This document shows, piece after piece, positions 9,651-18,614 of a stretch of DNA of 64,000 bases (position 1 is its first letter; every line of letters begins with the position of its first letter). The stretch lies in NCBI RefSeq assembly GCF_003816055.1, contig NZ_CP033906.1, positions 310,001-374,000 on the forward strand, written 5' to 3'. A model generated the notes under the pieces. That model saw nothing but the letters and a program-made list of their open reading frames with translations, made no database searches and had not been told where the DNA came from. Origin of the DNA: Bacillus sp. FJAT-42376 (lineage in GTDB: Bacteria; Bacillota; Bacilli; Bacillales; Bacillaceae). Both the position numbers and the translations under genes were made by a program.

Positions 9651-10317
9651 TGACAGGGAGGGCCGGAAGCAGGTTCGCGACCCGTATCGATTTGATTTGA
9701 AGCATATTCAACCCGATGGCGAGAATCATGACGCCGCCTGCTGCGGTTAGTTCTGAGATAAGCGCTGTAAGAAGCTTCTTTTCAATAGACGACTGAATCA
9801 CTCCCGCAAACAGGGCAATCGCTCCTTCATAGAGGAAAACGGGAATGGCGGACAACATGACGCCGATTCCAAGCGTACTCGCAAGAACGGCACTCGTAAA
9901 GCCGTCAATCATCGACTTGGTCATCAGGACGCTGTGGTCTCCTCTTAACCCGCTGTCAAGCGCTCCGACGATGGACATAGCCCCAATCACAAATATGAGA
10001 GTGGCCGTTACAAACCCTTCGGCGATATTCCCTGTCTTTGATTTGCCGGTCTTTCCTTCAATCCATCGGCCGGCCGCATGAAGCTTTTCCTCAAGATTAA
10101 GGATTTCACCGATTACCGCCCCGGCGATCAGGCTGACGATTACATAAAAGAAGTCCTCGCTTTTTAAGGCCATCGTAATGCCGAGAATCGAAACGGACAG
10201 GCCGATGGCAATCATGACCGTTTCCTTGATGCGTTCCGGTATCCTCGTCAAGAGCAGGCCGATCAAAGTTCCTGCGGCAATCCCGATGGCATTGATGACA
10301 CTTCCTAAAAGAACCAT
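9613..10317 (-). CDS. DUF554 integral membrane protein (YdfK-like)
   Basis: From the ATG at 10317 the protein has 234 residues, with about seven hydrophobic segments and a glycine-rich start MVLLGSVINAIGIAAGTLIGLLL. This and the central ATLIFVIGAMSIVGALDSGLRGDHSVLMTKSMIDG segment identify the DUF554 family, possible transporters of unknown substrate. The upstream ATG at 10344 was not used because AAGGGAGTGAGG lies between the two. It occupies the place of yyaD (SpoIIM-like) in B. subtilis. It is downstream of parB, beyond a strong terminator. Confidence 0.85.
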   Translation of the reverse strand: MVLLGSVINAIGIAAGTLIGLLLTRIPERIKETVMIAIGLSVSILGITMALKSEDFFYVIVSLIAGAVIGEILNLEEKLHAAGRWIEGKTGKSKTGNIAEGFVTATLIFVIGAMSIVGALDSGLRGDHSVLMTKSMIDGFTSAVLASTLGIGVMLSAIPVFLYEGAIALFAGVIQSSIEKKLLTALISELTAAGGVMILAIGLNMLQIKSIRVANLLPALPVIILLVTIQHYFF

Positions 10318-10348
10318 GTTCCTCACTCCCTTTTCTGCATTCACAAAA

Positions 10349-10384
10349 AAGAATCCTCCTGCAGGAACGCTCAGGAGGATTCTT
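10349..10384 (-). terminator. Terminator of parAB, containing the parB stop codon
   Basis: The 13-base arms AAGAATCCTCCTG and CAGGAGGATTCTT pair perfectly around a 10-base loop, followed by TTTTTTG on the minus strand. The parB stop codon TGA (10373-10371) sits at the loop edge, so a terminating ribosome would cover the 5' arm. Confidence 0.92.
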
Positions 10385-11219
10385 CCGTGGCAAGCAGTTC
10401 TAAAATTCTTTCAAGGTCTTTTGAATCCGTAAATTCTATTTCAATTCTGCCTTTATTGTGCTGCTGTTTAATCGATACTTTCGTTCCAAAATACTGCTGA
10501 AGGGATGTTTCCCGTTCAGCTAAGAACAGATCCCGCTTTATTTGTTTCTTCGGATCGGGCGATTTTCCGCCGCTTTCATTCAGCTGCTGAACGAGAATTT
10601 CGGTCTGTCTGACATTCAGCTGCTCTTTTACGATTTTCTCCGCAAGTACGAGGAGCTTATCTTTTTTCTTAAGGCCGAGGATGGTCCTGCCATGCCCCAT
10701 TGAAAGCTTCCCTTCATTGATCAGGGCCTGAACCCCGGCAGGAAGCGACAGCAGACGAAGATGGTTGGCGATATGGGGACGGCTCTTGCCCAGGCGCTGG
10801 GCGAGCTCTTCCTGCGTCATATTCAGTTCTTCGAGAAGCGACTGGTAGGCTTTCGCTTCCTCAAGCGGCGTTAAATCCTCCCGCTGAAGATTTTCAAGAA
10901 GCCCCAATTCCATCATCTGACGGTCATTCAATTCTCTTACAACAGCCGGGACGGTTTTCAGGCCTGCAAGCTTTGCGGCCCGAAATCGGCGCTCTCCTGC
11001 CACGATTTCATAGCCTTTAATGGATTTCCGGACGATAATCGGCTGAAGAATTCCATAGTGGAGGATGGATTCCTTTAATTCTTCAATCGCTTCCTCCTGA
11101 AATGTCTTCCGGGGCTGATAGGGGTTAGGACGCAGTTCCTGGCACTTTAGTTCCTGTACGGTTTCTTCTTTGCTTGCCTGTAAAAGTGATTCCAATCCTT
11201 TCCCCAATCCTTTAGGCAT
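10371..11219 (-). CDS. parB: Chromosome segregation protein ParB (Spo0J)
   Basis: ParB binds parS sites, loads with CTP as a sliding clamp, recruits SMC and regulates ParA. The 282-residue protein begins MPKGLGKGLESLL, the N-terminal ParA-stimulating motif. It then has NPYQPR (32-37), the CTP-binding loop GERRFRA (75-81), ENLQRED (110-115), and a helix-turn-helix around 135-156 (EELAQRLGKSRPHIANHLR). The C-terminal dimer domain follows. The ATG at 11219 was chosen because it starts the conserved motif and has GGAGGTGG six bases before it. It overlaps the parA stop by eight bases. Confidence 0.97.
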   Translation of the reverse strand: MPKGLGKGLESLLQASKEETVQELKCQELRPNPYQPRKTFQEEAIEELKESILHYGILQPIIVRKSIKGYEIVAGERRFRAAKLAGLKTVPAVVRELNDRQMMELGLLENLQREDLTPLEEAKAYQSLLEELNMTQEELAQRLGKSRPHIANHLRLLSLPAGVQALINEGKLSMGHGRTILGLKKKDKLLVLAEKIVKEQLNVRQTEILVQQLNESGGKSPDPKKQIKRDLFLAERETSLQQYFGTKVSIKQQHNKGRIEIEFTDSKDLERILELLATEESS

Positions 11220-11973
11220 TCGCTGCCACCTCCTTCGCCAAATCAAGATAAACTTCCGCTCCTCTTGAGCGGGCATCATATAAAATAATCGGCTGGCCAT
11301 GACTTGGCGCTTCACTCAATCTTACATTTCTTGGAATAACCGTTCTGTATACTTTTTCACGAAAATATTTTTTCACTTCTTCAATAACCTGTATCCCGAG
11401 GTTCGTCCGGGCATCGAGCATCGTGAGAAGAACCCCTTCAATCATCAGATTCGTGTTCAAATGCTTTTGAACAAGCCGTACCGTATTCAGCAGCTGGCTC
11501 AGCCCCTCAAGAGCATAATACTCGCATTGAACAGGGATAATCACCGTATCTGCGGCTGTCAGGGCATTAATGGTTAATAAACCAAGGGATGGCGGGCAGT
11601 CAATCAGCACATAATCATAGTTATGTTTGACTTTGTCGAGTGCTCTTTTTAATCTTACTTCCCGGGAAATAGTCGGAACGAGTTCAATTTCCGCACCGGC
11701 AAGCTGGATCGTCGCCGGTAAAACATGAAGATTTTCAACGGCGGACGGACGAATGGCGGCAACTGCCTCTGTATCTTCAACAAGAATATCGTAAATGCAA
11801 TATTCCACATCTGCTTTTTCTATTCCAATCCCGCTCGTTGCATTACCTTGAGGATCCGTATCGACTAGAAGGACTTTTTTGCCTATATAGGCAAGACATG
11901 CTCCAAGGTTCACGGAAGTCGTTGTTTTTCCGACTCCGCCTTTTTGATTTGCTACGGCAATTATCTTTCCCAC
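11212..11973 (-). CDS. parA: Chromosome partitioning ATPase ParA (Soj)
   Basis: ParA is a deviant Walker ATPase that binds DNA nonspecifically, works with ParB in origin segregation and controls DnaA activity in Bacillus. From the GTG at 11973 it is 253 residues, the same as B. subtilis Soj, starting MGKIIAVANQKGGVGKTTT (deviant Walker A 11-18). Also visible are LLVDTDPQGNAT and YVLIDCPPSLG. An alternative GTG nine bases upstream lies too close to AGGAGTAG, whereas AGGTGA has good spacing to the chosen codon. It forms the parA-parB operon. Confidence 0.97.
   Translation of the reverse strand: MGKIIAVANQKGGVGKTTTSVNLGACLAYIGKKVLLVDTDPQGNATSGIGIEKADVEYCIYDILVEDTEAVAAIRPSAVENLHVLPATIQLAGAEIELVPTISREVRLKRALDKVKHNYDYVLIDCPPSLGLLTINALTAADTVIIPVQCEYYALEGLSQLLNTVRLVQKHLNTNLMIEGVLLTMLDARTNLGIQVIEEVKKYFREKVYRTVIPRNVRLSEAPSHGQPIILYDARSRGAEVYLDLAKEVAANA
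11657..11670. promoter_or_regulatory. Candidate Noc-binding site inside parA
   Basis: The sequence ATTTCCCGGGAAGT (sense of parA) matches 13 of 14 bases of the published Noc-binding palindrome ATTTCCCGGGAAAT. It encodes the Ser-Arg-Glu segment of parA. Noc is encoded nearby at 12198-13067. A single near-match can arise by chance. Confidence 0.4.
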
Positions 11974-12171
11974 GAGGTTCACCTACTCCTGCATCTCTAT
12001 AATCTTTTCCCATTTCAAAGGCCGGGGGGATGCATCCGCTTTTGATCAGAGGCTTTAAAGCTATTCTTCTATTTTAACAAAAAATGATAGTCAGTCGTTC
12101 TAGATTTTTCTAAAATCTTCAAATATATGAAGAAAAAAATCACCGTCTGGTGTGGGAAAAGGGCAAAAGAA

Positions 12172-12199
12172 AACTCCCTAATCAAAGGATTAGGGAGTT
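12172..12199 (-). terminator. Terminator of noc
   Basis: The 12-base arms AACTCCCTAATC and GATTAGGGAGTT pair perfectly with a four-base loop, then TTTTCTTTT on the minus strand. The noc stop codon overlaps the first two bases of the hairpin. Confidence 0.92.
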
Positions 12200-13067
12200 A
12201 CTTAGGAATTTTGATGGTAAATTGAATATATTCTTCAAATTCCTCTTCTTCTGAATTGATTTGAACGCCCGTATCCGCGACCATCGTTAAGGATTGCCGG
12301 ATCGTGTTCATGGCAATCCGGGTGTCACGGCTGAACGCTTTGCGCTTCGGCTTCGCTTTTGGTTTTTCTTTTTCCAGCATTTTGACGACCCTGTCTTCTG
12401 TCTGCTTCACATTCAGCTGCTTTTCAATAATCTCGTTCAGCAGCGCAACCTGAAGTTCAGGCAGTTTAAGAGGGATGAGGGCTCTTGCATGCCGTTCTGT
12501 GAGCTTTTTCTGAAGAAGGGCTTCCTGCACTTCATCCGGCAGCTTCAGCAGTCTCAGTTTATTTGCGACCGTAGACTGGCCCTTGCCGAGGCGCTGCGCA
12601 AGCGCTTCTTGTGTCAATTCATGCAGCTCAAGCAGCCTCGCATAAGCAAGCGCTTCTTCAATGGCAGACAGCTCTTCACGCTGCAGGTTTTCTATAAGAG
12701 CAACAGAAGCCGTTTCTTTATCATTAAATTCCTTAATAATAGCGGGAATGGTTTCCCACCCCAGCCTTTGAACCGCTCTCCATCTCCGCTCGCCTGCAAT
12801 CAGCTCAAATTTGCCGTCTGCGGGACGGACAACGATTGGCTGAATGATGCCATGCGTACGAATGGTCATGGACAGTTCATCTATTTTTTCATCCGAAAAA
12901 ATGGAACGGGGCTGGAATCGGTTTGGCGTAATATCGAGAACAGGAATTTGCTTCACTTCTTCTCTCGGTGCCTCTTCTTCTCCTGATTCACTTTCCAAAT
13001 TTTCTAGCGTCTGATCTGTTTCTTCCTTTTCTCCTATTCCGAAGAAACGGGAAAACGGATGCTTCAT
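12198..13067 (-). CDS. noc: Nucleoid occlusion protein Noc
   Basis: Noc is a ParB paralogue that binds many chromosomal sites and the membrane, and blocks Z-ring assembly over the nucleoid. The 289-residue protein starts with an amphipathic sequence [12 protein letters not shown], the membrane-targeting helix of the family. An acidic linker follows, then NRFQPR, GERRWRA (92-98, CTP loop), ENLQREE, and a helix-turn-helix [22 protein letters not shown]. Its location between parA and rsmG is that of B. subtilis noc (yyaA). The ATG follows AAAGGTGGTG. Confidence 0.96.
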   Translation of the reverse strand: MKHPFSRFFGIGEKEETDQTLENLESESGEEEAPREEVKQIPVLDITPNRFQPRSIFSDEKIDELSMTIRTHGIIQPIVVRPADGKFELIAGERRWRAVQRLGWETIPAIIKEFNDKETASVALIENLQREELSAIEEALAYARLLELHELTQEALAQRLGKGQSTVANKLRLLKLPDEVQEALLQKKLTERHARALIPLKLPELQVALLNEIIEKQLNVKQTEDRVVKMLEKEKPKAKPKRKAFSRDTRIAMNTIRQSLTMVADTGVQINSEEEEFEEYIQFTIKIPK

Positions 13068-13168
13068 GTGCGTACACCACCTTTGGGAACGTCCAATTTA
13101 TAATTCTATTTTTTCAGCCGGAATTCCTGCATGCCGCTGCTTGATTGGGCACTTTTTCAAAATATGTA

Positions 13169-13885
13169 TCATTCGATTGGTGTCTTGTTAGGTGTCCCCG
13201 GTTTCCGCGGGTATTTTCCAGGAGTCGGCTTTACTTTTCTGATGATCACGATGTTTCGTTCGCTTTCTTCAATCGGCAGCTGGAACTGGTGAATCGATTC
13301 TGTTTTTCCTCCAAGAACGGCAATCGCTTTTTGGCCGGCCTGAAGCTCATCTTCTGCTGCGGATGCTTTCAGAGCGACAAAATAACCGTCTTTTTTTGCC
13401 AGAGGGAGACACAATTCGCTTAAAACAGACAGACGGGCCACCGCACGCGCTGTCACCACATCATATTTTTCGCGGTGCTGCTTGTTCTGGCCAAACGTTT
13501 CAGCACGGTCATGATAAAAGTGTACATTGGTCAGCTTGAGGCTTTTTGCCAGTTCCTCCAGAAACGTGATCCGTTTATTGAGAGAATCGACAATTGAAAC
13601 CGATAGTTCAGGGAAACAGATTTTAATCGGCAGGCTCGGAAAACCCGCTCCTGCTCCCACATCACAAATGGAGAGGGGCTTTGTAAAATCAAAATGGAAG
13701 GCAGCACTGATTGAATCATAGAAATGCTTCAAATAAACTTCTTCTTTATCGGTAATCGAAGTAAGATTCATTTTTTCATTCCACTCAACGAGCAGCCTGT
13801 AATACGTATCGAATTGGGAAAGCTGTTCCGGAGAAAGGGAAATGCCTTTCTCCTCCAGCTTGGATTGGAATAAGGAAATGTCCAT
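13169..13885 (-). CDS. rsmG: 16S rRNA 7-methylguanosine methyltransferase RsmG (GidB)
   Basis: RsmG methylates N7 of G527 (E. coli numbering) in the 530 loop of 16S rRNA; loss gives low-level streptomycin resistance. The 238-residue protein carries the SAM-binding motif [17 protein letters not shown] around residue 73 and [19 protein letters not shown] before it, both family hallmarks. Two adjacent ATG codons are possible; the second (13885) has the better spacing to AAAGGA. A basic Pro-rich tail ends the protein. It follows mnmG in the same direction with an 18-base gap. Confidence 0.96.
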   Translation of the reverse strand: MDISLFQSKLEEKGISLSPEQLSQFDTYYRLLVEWNEKMNLTSITDKEEVYLKHFYDSISAAFHFDFTKPLSICDVGAGAGFPSLPIKICFPELSVSIVDSLNKRITFLEELAKSLKLTNVHFYHDRAETFGQNKQHREKYDVVTARAVARLSVLSELCLPLAKKDGYFVALKASAAEDELQAGQKAIAVLGGKTESIHQFQLPIEESERNIVIIRKVKPTPGKYPRKPGTPNKTPIE

Positions 13886-13906
13886 CATCGAATCCTTTCT
13901 TTTGCT

Positions 13907-15796
13907 TTATTCATTTGAAACTTTAGCAATGCGGCCCTGTTCCATGTAAACAAGCAGAATGGAAACGTCTGCAGGATTAACACCGGATATACGGGAAGCC
14001 TGTGCCATGGAAAGAGGACGTACTTCCTTCAGTTTTTGGCGCGCTTCTGACGCCAGTCCGTTGATGGCGTCGTAATCAATGTTTTCAGGGATTTTTTTGT
14101 TTTCCATTTTTTTCAGCTTATCGACTTGCTGAAGGGATTTATCAATATATCCTTCGTACTTAATCTGGATTTCTACCTGTTCAGACACATCAGGGTGGAC
14201 AGGAGAAGCAGCAGGCGCAAGCTTTTCGATATGGCTGTAGTTCATTTCAGGCCGTTTCAGAAGATCGGAAGCGCGGATTCCATCCTTTAATTCACTTCCG
14301 CCTGAAGTGCGGATCAGCTCCTGCACCTCCGCTGAAGGCTTAAGCATAAGCTTGGAAAGGCGGGCTCTCTCTTCTTCAATGGCCGCTTTTTTATCAGTAA
14401 AGGCTTCATAGCGGCTATCACTGATCAACCCAATTTTATAGCCTGTTTCCGTCAGACGCAAATCGGCATTATCATGACGGAGGAGAAGGCGGTATTCGGC
14501 ACGGGACGTCAACAGACGGTACGGTTCACTCGTTCCTTTTGTGACCAGGTCATCAATCAGAACACCGATGTATGCATCCGAACGGCTCAGGATGACTTCC
14601 TCGCGTCCAAGTGCTTTTTGGCCGGCATTAATCCCTGCCATAATGCCCTGTCCGGCGGCTTCTTCATAGCCTGAAGTTCCGTTTATTTGTCCGGCGGTAT
14701 AAAGGCCCGGTATTTTTTTGGTTTCCAGGGTCGGCCAAAGCTGGGTCGGAACAATGGCATCATATTCGATGGCATAGCCCGGTCTCATCATTTGAACATT
14801 TTCAAGACCCGGAATCGTGCTTAAAATTTGCTTTTGTACATCCTCCGGCAGGCTTGTAGACAATCCCTGCACATACACTTCTTCCGTGTTCCGGCCTTCA
14901 GGCTCAAGGAAAATCTGATGGCGCGGCTTGTCATTAAAGCGGACGACTTTATCTTCGATGGATGGGCAATAGCGCGGGCCCGTTCCTTTAATCATACCGG
15001 AATACATAGGAGAACGGTGCAGGTTATCGTCAATGATCTGATGTGTTTCTGCACTCGTATAAGTGAGCCAGCAAGGAAGCTGGTCTGTAATATATTTCGT
15101 CGTTTCATATGAAAAAGCACGGGGTTCTTCATCACCCGGCTGAATTTCTGTTTTGCTGTAATCGATTGTTTTGCTGTCCACACGCGGAGGTGTTCCGGTT
15201 TTAAAGCGGACGAGGTCAAATCCAAGCTCCTGCAGGTGCTCGGAAAGCTTGATGGACGGCTGCTGATTGTTCGGTCCGCTTGAATACGAAAGTTCCCCGA
15301 GGATAATGCGTCCGCGCAGGAATGTACCCGTTGTCAGGACAACGGTTTTGGAATGGTATTCGGCACCCGTCTGGGTCACGACACCGCGGCACTCGCCGTC
15401 TTCAATAATCAGGCGGTCCACCATTCCCTGCATAAGTGTCAGGTTCGGTTCATTTTCCATCGTTTTTTTCATTTCGTGCTGATACGTGAATTTATCGGCC
15501 TGTGCGCGCAAAGCTCTCACAGCAGGGCCTTTCCCGGTATTCAGCATTCTCATTTGAATATGGGTCTTATCAATGTTTTTGCCCATTTCGCCGCCCAATG
15601 CATCAATTTCCCGAACGACGATGCCCTTGGCAGGTCCGCCGACAGACGGATTGCAGGGCATGAAAGCGACCATATCAAGGTTTATTGTAAGGACAAGAGT
15701 GCGGGCGCCAAGTCTCGCTGCTGCGAGAGCGGACTCGACACCTGCATGTCCGGCGCCAACGACGATGACATCATAATCACCAGCATGATATGCCAA
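13907..15796 (-). CDS. mnmG: tRNA uridine-5-carboxymethylaminomethyl synthesis enzyme MnmG (GidA)
   Basis: MnmG uses FAD and NADH with MnmE to put the cmnm5 group on wobble U34 of several tRNAs. The 629-residue protein starts with the FAD-binding motif [23 protein letters not shown]. It contains [13 protein letters not shown] and [15 protein letters not shown], the latter with the conserved cysteine, and the C-terminal helical MnmE-binding domain. The start is TTG, with AAAGGAGG eight bases upstream; there is no in-frame ATG near the conserved N terminus. It is directly downstream of mnmE. Confidence 0.98.
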   Translation of the reverse strand: MAYHAGDYDVIVVGAGHAGVESALAAARLGARTLVLTINLDMVAFMPCNPSVGGPAKGIVVREIDALGGEMGKNIDKTHIQMRMLNTGKGPAVRALRAQADKFTYQHEMKKTMENEPNLTLMQGMVDRLIIEDGECRGVVTQTGAEYHSKTVVLTTGTFLRGRIILGELSYSSGPNNQQPSIKLSEHLQELGFDLVRFKTGTPPRVDSKTIDYSKTEIQPGDEEPRAFSYETTKYITDQLPCWLTYTSAETHQIIDDNLHRSPMYSGMIKGTGPRYCPSIEDKVVRFNDKPRHQIFLEPEGRNTEEVYVQGLSTSLPEDVQKQILSTIPGLENVQMMRPGYAIEYDAIVPTQLWPTLETKKIPGLYTAGQINGTSGYEEAAGQGIMAGINAGQKALGREEVILSRSDAYIGVLIDDLVTKGTSEPYRLLTSRAEYRLLLRHDNADLRLTETGYKIGLISDSRYEAFTDKKAAIEEERARLSKLMLKPSAEVQELIRTSGGSELKDGIRASDLLKRPEMNYSHIEKLAPAASPVHPDVSEQVEIQIKYEGYIDKSLQQVDKLKKMENKKIPENIDYDAINGLASEARQKLKEVRPLSMAQASRISGVNPADVSILLVYMEQGRIAKVSNE

Positions 15797-15835
15797 TGTT
15801 GTTTCCTCCTTTATTTGTAAAACAAAATCTATGAT

Positions 15836-17221
15836 TTATTTTCCAAGACAGAATTGAGAGAAGAGCTGGTCGATCAGGCTTTCGTGCACGGCGTCTCCGA
15901 TTATTTCCCCAAGCTGTTCCCATGCTCTCGTCAAATCGATTTGCACCATATCAATCGGCATTCCGGCATCAATCCCGTTCAGCGCTTCTTCTATAGAACG
16001 TTTCGCCTGCGTCATCAGCGCAATATGCCGGGAGTTGGACAGGTAGGTCATGTCTCCAGCCTGAATATTGCCCTGGAAAAACAGAGACTGAATCGATTCT
16101 TCCAGTTTATCAATTCCTTCTTCTTCTTTCAGCGAGGTCGTGACGACAGGACGTCCTTCTGCAAGAACCCTCACCTGTTCCATATCAATTTTCTTCGGCA
16201 AATCCGTTTTGTTGATAATGACAATGACGTCCATGCCCTTAATGGCTTCAAACAACTGCTCATCCTCAAAGGTCAGTTCATCGCTGTAATTCAGAACAAG
16301 GAGAATCAAATCGGCTTCCTTCAGAACCTGGCGCGATTTTTCTACTCCGATCCGTTCTACGATGTCTTCCGTCTCACGGATGCCCGCCGTGTCGACGAGC
16401 TTAAGAGGAACGCCTCTTACATTTACATACTCCTCAATCACATCACGTGTCGTACCGGGCACATCTGTCACGATGGCCTTGTTTTCATGGACAAGCGTGT
16501 TGAGCAATGAAGATTTCCCGACGTTGGGACGGCCGATGATAACAGTCGATAAACCCTCTCTGAGGATTTTGCCCTGACTGGATGTCTGAAGAAGCTTCTC
16601 TATTTCATTCTTGACATAAGATGCTTTTTCTACAAGCATGTGATGAGTCATTTCTTCCACATCATCGTATTCGGGGTAATCAATATTCACTTCAACATGC
16701 GCAAGCGTTTCAAGAATTTCCTGGCGGAGTTTTCGGACAAGCTTTGAAAGACGGCCTTCCATTTGTCCAAGGGCAACGTTCATCGCTTTGTCTGTCTTCG
16801 CCCGGATCAGGTCCATGACTGCTTCCGCCTGCGAAAGATCAATTCGTCCGTTCATAAACGCCCGTTTTGTAAACTCTCCCGGCTCTGCCAGCCTCGCACC
16901 GCTATTTAAAACGAGCTGGAGGACGCGGTTTACAGAGACGAGCCCGCCGTGGCAGTTTATTTCTATTACGTCCTCGCGGGTAAAGGTTCTCGGAGCTCTC
17001 ATAACAGAAACCATGACTTCCTCTGCGGTTTCATTCGTTTCAGGATCAATAATATGGCCGTAATGAATGGTATGGGAGTCTGCTTCTTGAAGCGTCTTTC
17101 CTCCAGGCGCTGCAAAAACACGGTCTGCAATGGCTACCGCTTCTTCGCCGCTCAGCCTGACTATCGCAATCGCTCCTTCACCCATTGGTGTGGATATCGC
17201 TGTAATCGTATCGAATTCCAA
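15836..17221 (-). CDS. mnmE: tRNA modification GTPase MnmE (TrmE/ThdF)
   Basis: MnmE binds formyl-tetrahydrofolate and GTP and acts with MnmG in U34 modification. The protein has an N-terminal folate-binding domain ([22 protein letters not shown]), a helical domain, and an inserted G domain with GRPNVGKSS (G1), DVPGTTRD (G2), DTAGIRET (G3) and NKTD (G4). It ends in the catalytic FCLGK. The start is assigned to TTG at 17221 (461 residues) with AGGTGA five bases upstream; an in-frame GTG at 17230 lies inside the ribosome site. It heads mnmE-mnmG-rsmG. Confidence 0.97.
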   Translation of the reverse strand: MEFDTITAISTPMGEGAIAIVRLSGEEAVAIADRVFAAPGGKTLQEADSHTIHYGHIIDPETNETAEEVMVSVMRAPRTFTREDVIEINCHGGLVSVNRVLQLVLNSGARLAEPGEFTKRAFMNGRIDLSQAEAVMDLIRAKTDKAMNVALGQMEGRLSKLVRKLRQEILETLAHVEVNIDYPEYDDVEEMTHHMLVEKASYVKNEIEKLLQTSSQGKILREGLSTVIIGRPNVGKSSLLNTLVHENKAIVTDVPGTTRDVIEEYVNVRGVPLKLVDTAGIRETEDIVERIGVEKSRQVLKEADLILLVLNYSDELTFEDEQLFEAIKGMDVIVIINKTDLPKKIDMEQVRVLAEGRPVVTTSLKEEEGIDKLEESIQSLFFQGNIQAGDMTYLSNSRHIALMTQAKRSIEEALNGIDAGMPIDMVQIDLTRAWEQLGEIIGDAVHESLIDQLFSQFCLGK

Positions 17222-17342
17222 GTTGTTCACCTCACTCTAATGCAATCTATCTATTTGGGAAAAGGTTAATTTAAAAAGAAGGTCATCAAAACTTAAAGAT
17301 ACCATATTCGGCATATAAAAGGAAGATTGGAGGCAGACGGAG

Positions 17343-17399
17343 TTATTCACAATGTTTCAATCGTTCGTCCTATATTTTAACTTATCCACATGTGAATAA
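17343..17399. promoter_or_regulatory. Cluster of three DnaA-box-like 9-mers upstream of mnmE
   Basis: TTATTCACA at 17343, a perfect TTATCCACA at 17382 and TGTGAATAA (opposite strand) at 17391 lie within 57 bases between jag and mnmE. The last two are adjacent and inverted. DnaA-box groups are known in intergenic regions around oriC in Bacillus and in the mnmG region of other bacteria. They could bind DnaA and regulate mnmE or contribute to initiation control. Confidence 0.6.
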
Positions 17400-17559
17400 C
17401 AATATAAGGGATCTTGAATCCGCACGGTTTTTGGAAAGAGGGGCGTCTGAAGAATAGTGCGCAAAAATAAATCAGCCTCCTGCAGCAGCCGGGGAATTAC
17501 ACCGGGGCGCGGGCAGCGGGGCTGAACACAGCTCAAGAATGCAAAAAAGGGCAAAAAAA

Positions 17560-17904
17560 GAGGTTGGGACAAAAGGTTTCCGGCTAACAAAGAAGCTCTG
17601 TTATACACGGCTGATGATTGCAGCTAGCAGTCGTTCGCTTTCCGCGGGGCGGGCGGTGAGCCTCCTCGCCGCTTTGCGCCTGCGGGGTCTCACCTGTCCC
17701 GCTGCTCCCGCAGGAGTCTCACGCCTTCTGCTTCAATCAACAGGGTTTAAAAAATCAATAACATACTTTAACATAGCGAATAAAAAAAACCGAACTATTA
17801 TTTGAAACTCTGGTATAGAGCTTCGCAATAGTTCGGTTTTTTCATGTTTTTTTCAAAAGAAATATTCGGCTTAAGGACCACAATTTTAGTTATGTCCCAG
17901 CCTC
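17560..17904 (-). repeat. Intergenic repeat element, copy 1 (345 bp, inverted-repeat ends)
   Basis: The element starts GAGGTTGGGACA and ends TGTCCCAGCCTC, 11 of 12 complementary bases. Inside is a GC-rich block with GGGGCGGGCGGTGAGCC and GTCTCACCTGTCCCGC, then an A/T-rich part with a terminator hairpin. A closely similar copy lies at 52642-52989. No open frame of the element looks like a protein. It ends two bases from the jag stop codon. It resembles a MITE-like intergenic repeat; the GC-rich block is of a type I recognise as widespread in Bacillus genomes. Confidence 0.85.
17784..17842 (-). terminator. Terminator hairpin of jag, inside repeat copy 1
   Basis: CCGAACTATT pairs with AATAGTTCGG; the interior also pairs (CTCT with AGAG around GGTAT). 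On the minus strand a run of eight T follows, so it fits termination of the rpmH-rnpA-yidC-jag transcript about 65 bases past the jag stop. A on the other side gives T-richness in both directions. Confidence 0.85.
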
Positions 17905-17906
17905 GA

Positions 17907-18614
17907 TTACCGTTTTGGTGCGATCACAATGTGCCGCCTCGGCTCTTCCCCTGCCGAATAGGTCACTACTTTTTTGTTTCGTGCCAGTGCGGCATGGATG
18001 ATCTTTCTCTCAGAAGAAGGCATCGGCTCGAGAGCTACCTCCCTGGATGAAGCCAGTGCCTGTCCCGCAAGCTTGTTGGCGAGCTGGACAAGAATTTCTT
18101 CACGGCGCTGCCGATAGGCTTCTGCATCCACTGTTACATGGAAATATTGAGACGAATGCCGGTTTGCGACGAGCTGGGCTAAATACTGAAGCGAATTCAG
18201 CGTCTGTCCTCTCTTGCCGATAAGAAGGGCGATGTCCTCTCCTTCAATCAAAAAGGTTAAATTTCTTCCTTTTTGGATCTTTTCAACCGAAGCCTTTACA
18301 CCCATTTGTTCAATTACTTGAATTAAATAGGCATGGGCTTCCTCTCCAGGCTTCTCGTTTACCTTCTTCAGAACCGGAGGCATCTCCGGCTCTTCGGCAG
18401 AAGGCTCAGGCAGCGGAATATCCGCTTCCAGTGAAGGCTCAGGCGTTTTCATAACCGCCTTTATAAGGGCTTCTCTTTTTCCGAATCCCAAGAAACCTTT
18501 TTTTGGTTCAGTGATTACTTCTATGTTTATCTCTTCTCTTGAAGCCTGAAGCTTTAAAAGTGCGGTTTGAACTGCTTCTTCAACGGTTGAACCTGCAGCC
18601 GTTACCTCTCTCAC
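17907..18614 (-). CDS. jag: RNA-binding protein Jag (KhpB, SpoIIIJ-associated)
   Basis: Jag/KhpB binds RNA, often with KhpA, and is linked to cell division and elongation; it is encoded with yidC in most Firmicutes. The 235-residue protein has a Jag-N domain ([15 protein letters not shown], with [12 protein letters not shown] near residue 38), a charged Pro/Glu linker (about 57-90), a KH domain with IGKRG near residue 130, and an R3H domain with SERKIIH near residue 203. The start GTG overlaps the yidC stop (GTGA), indicating coupling. Confidence 0.95.
   Translation of the reverse strand: MREVTAAGSTVEEAVQTALLKLQASREEINIEVITEPKKGFLGFGKREALIKAVMKTPEPSLEADIPLPEPSAEEPEMPPVLKKVNEKPGEEAHAYLIQVIEQMGVKASVEKIQKGRNLTFLIEGEDIALLIGKRGQTLNSLQYLAQLVANRHSSQYFHVTVDAEAYRQRREEILVQLANKLAGQALASSREVALEPMPSSERKIIHAALARNKKVVTYSAGEEPRRHIVIAPKR

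Noticed and set aside
10371..11973. Search for a parS site (TGTTNCACGTGAAACA) in parB and around oriC
   Set aside because: Several CACGTG cores exist in the window (for example in 16S rRNA and gyrA), but none has the full palindrome. parS sites are probably outside the window or I missed a degenerate one.
17539..17805. 88-codon frame within repeat copy 1, and a similar 67-codon frame in copy 2
   Set aside because: The two peptides are similar only because the DNA is repeated; there is no ribosome site, and they differ in length and ends.
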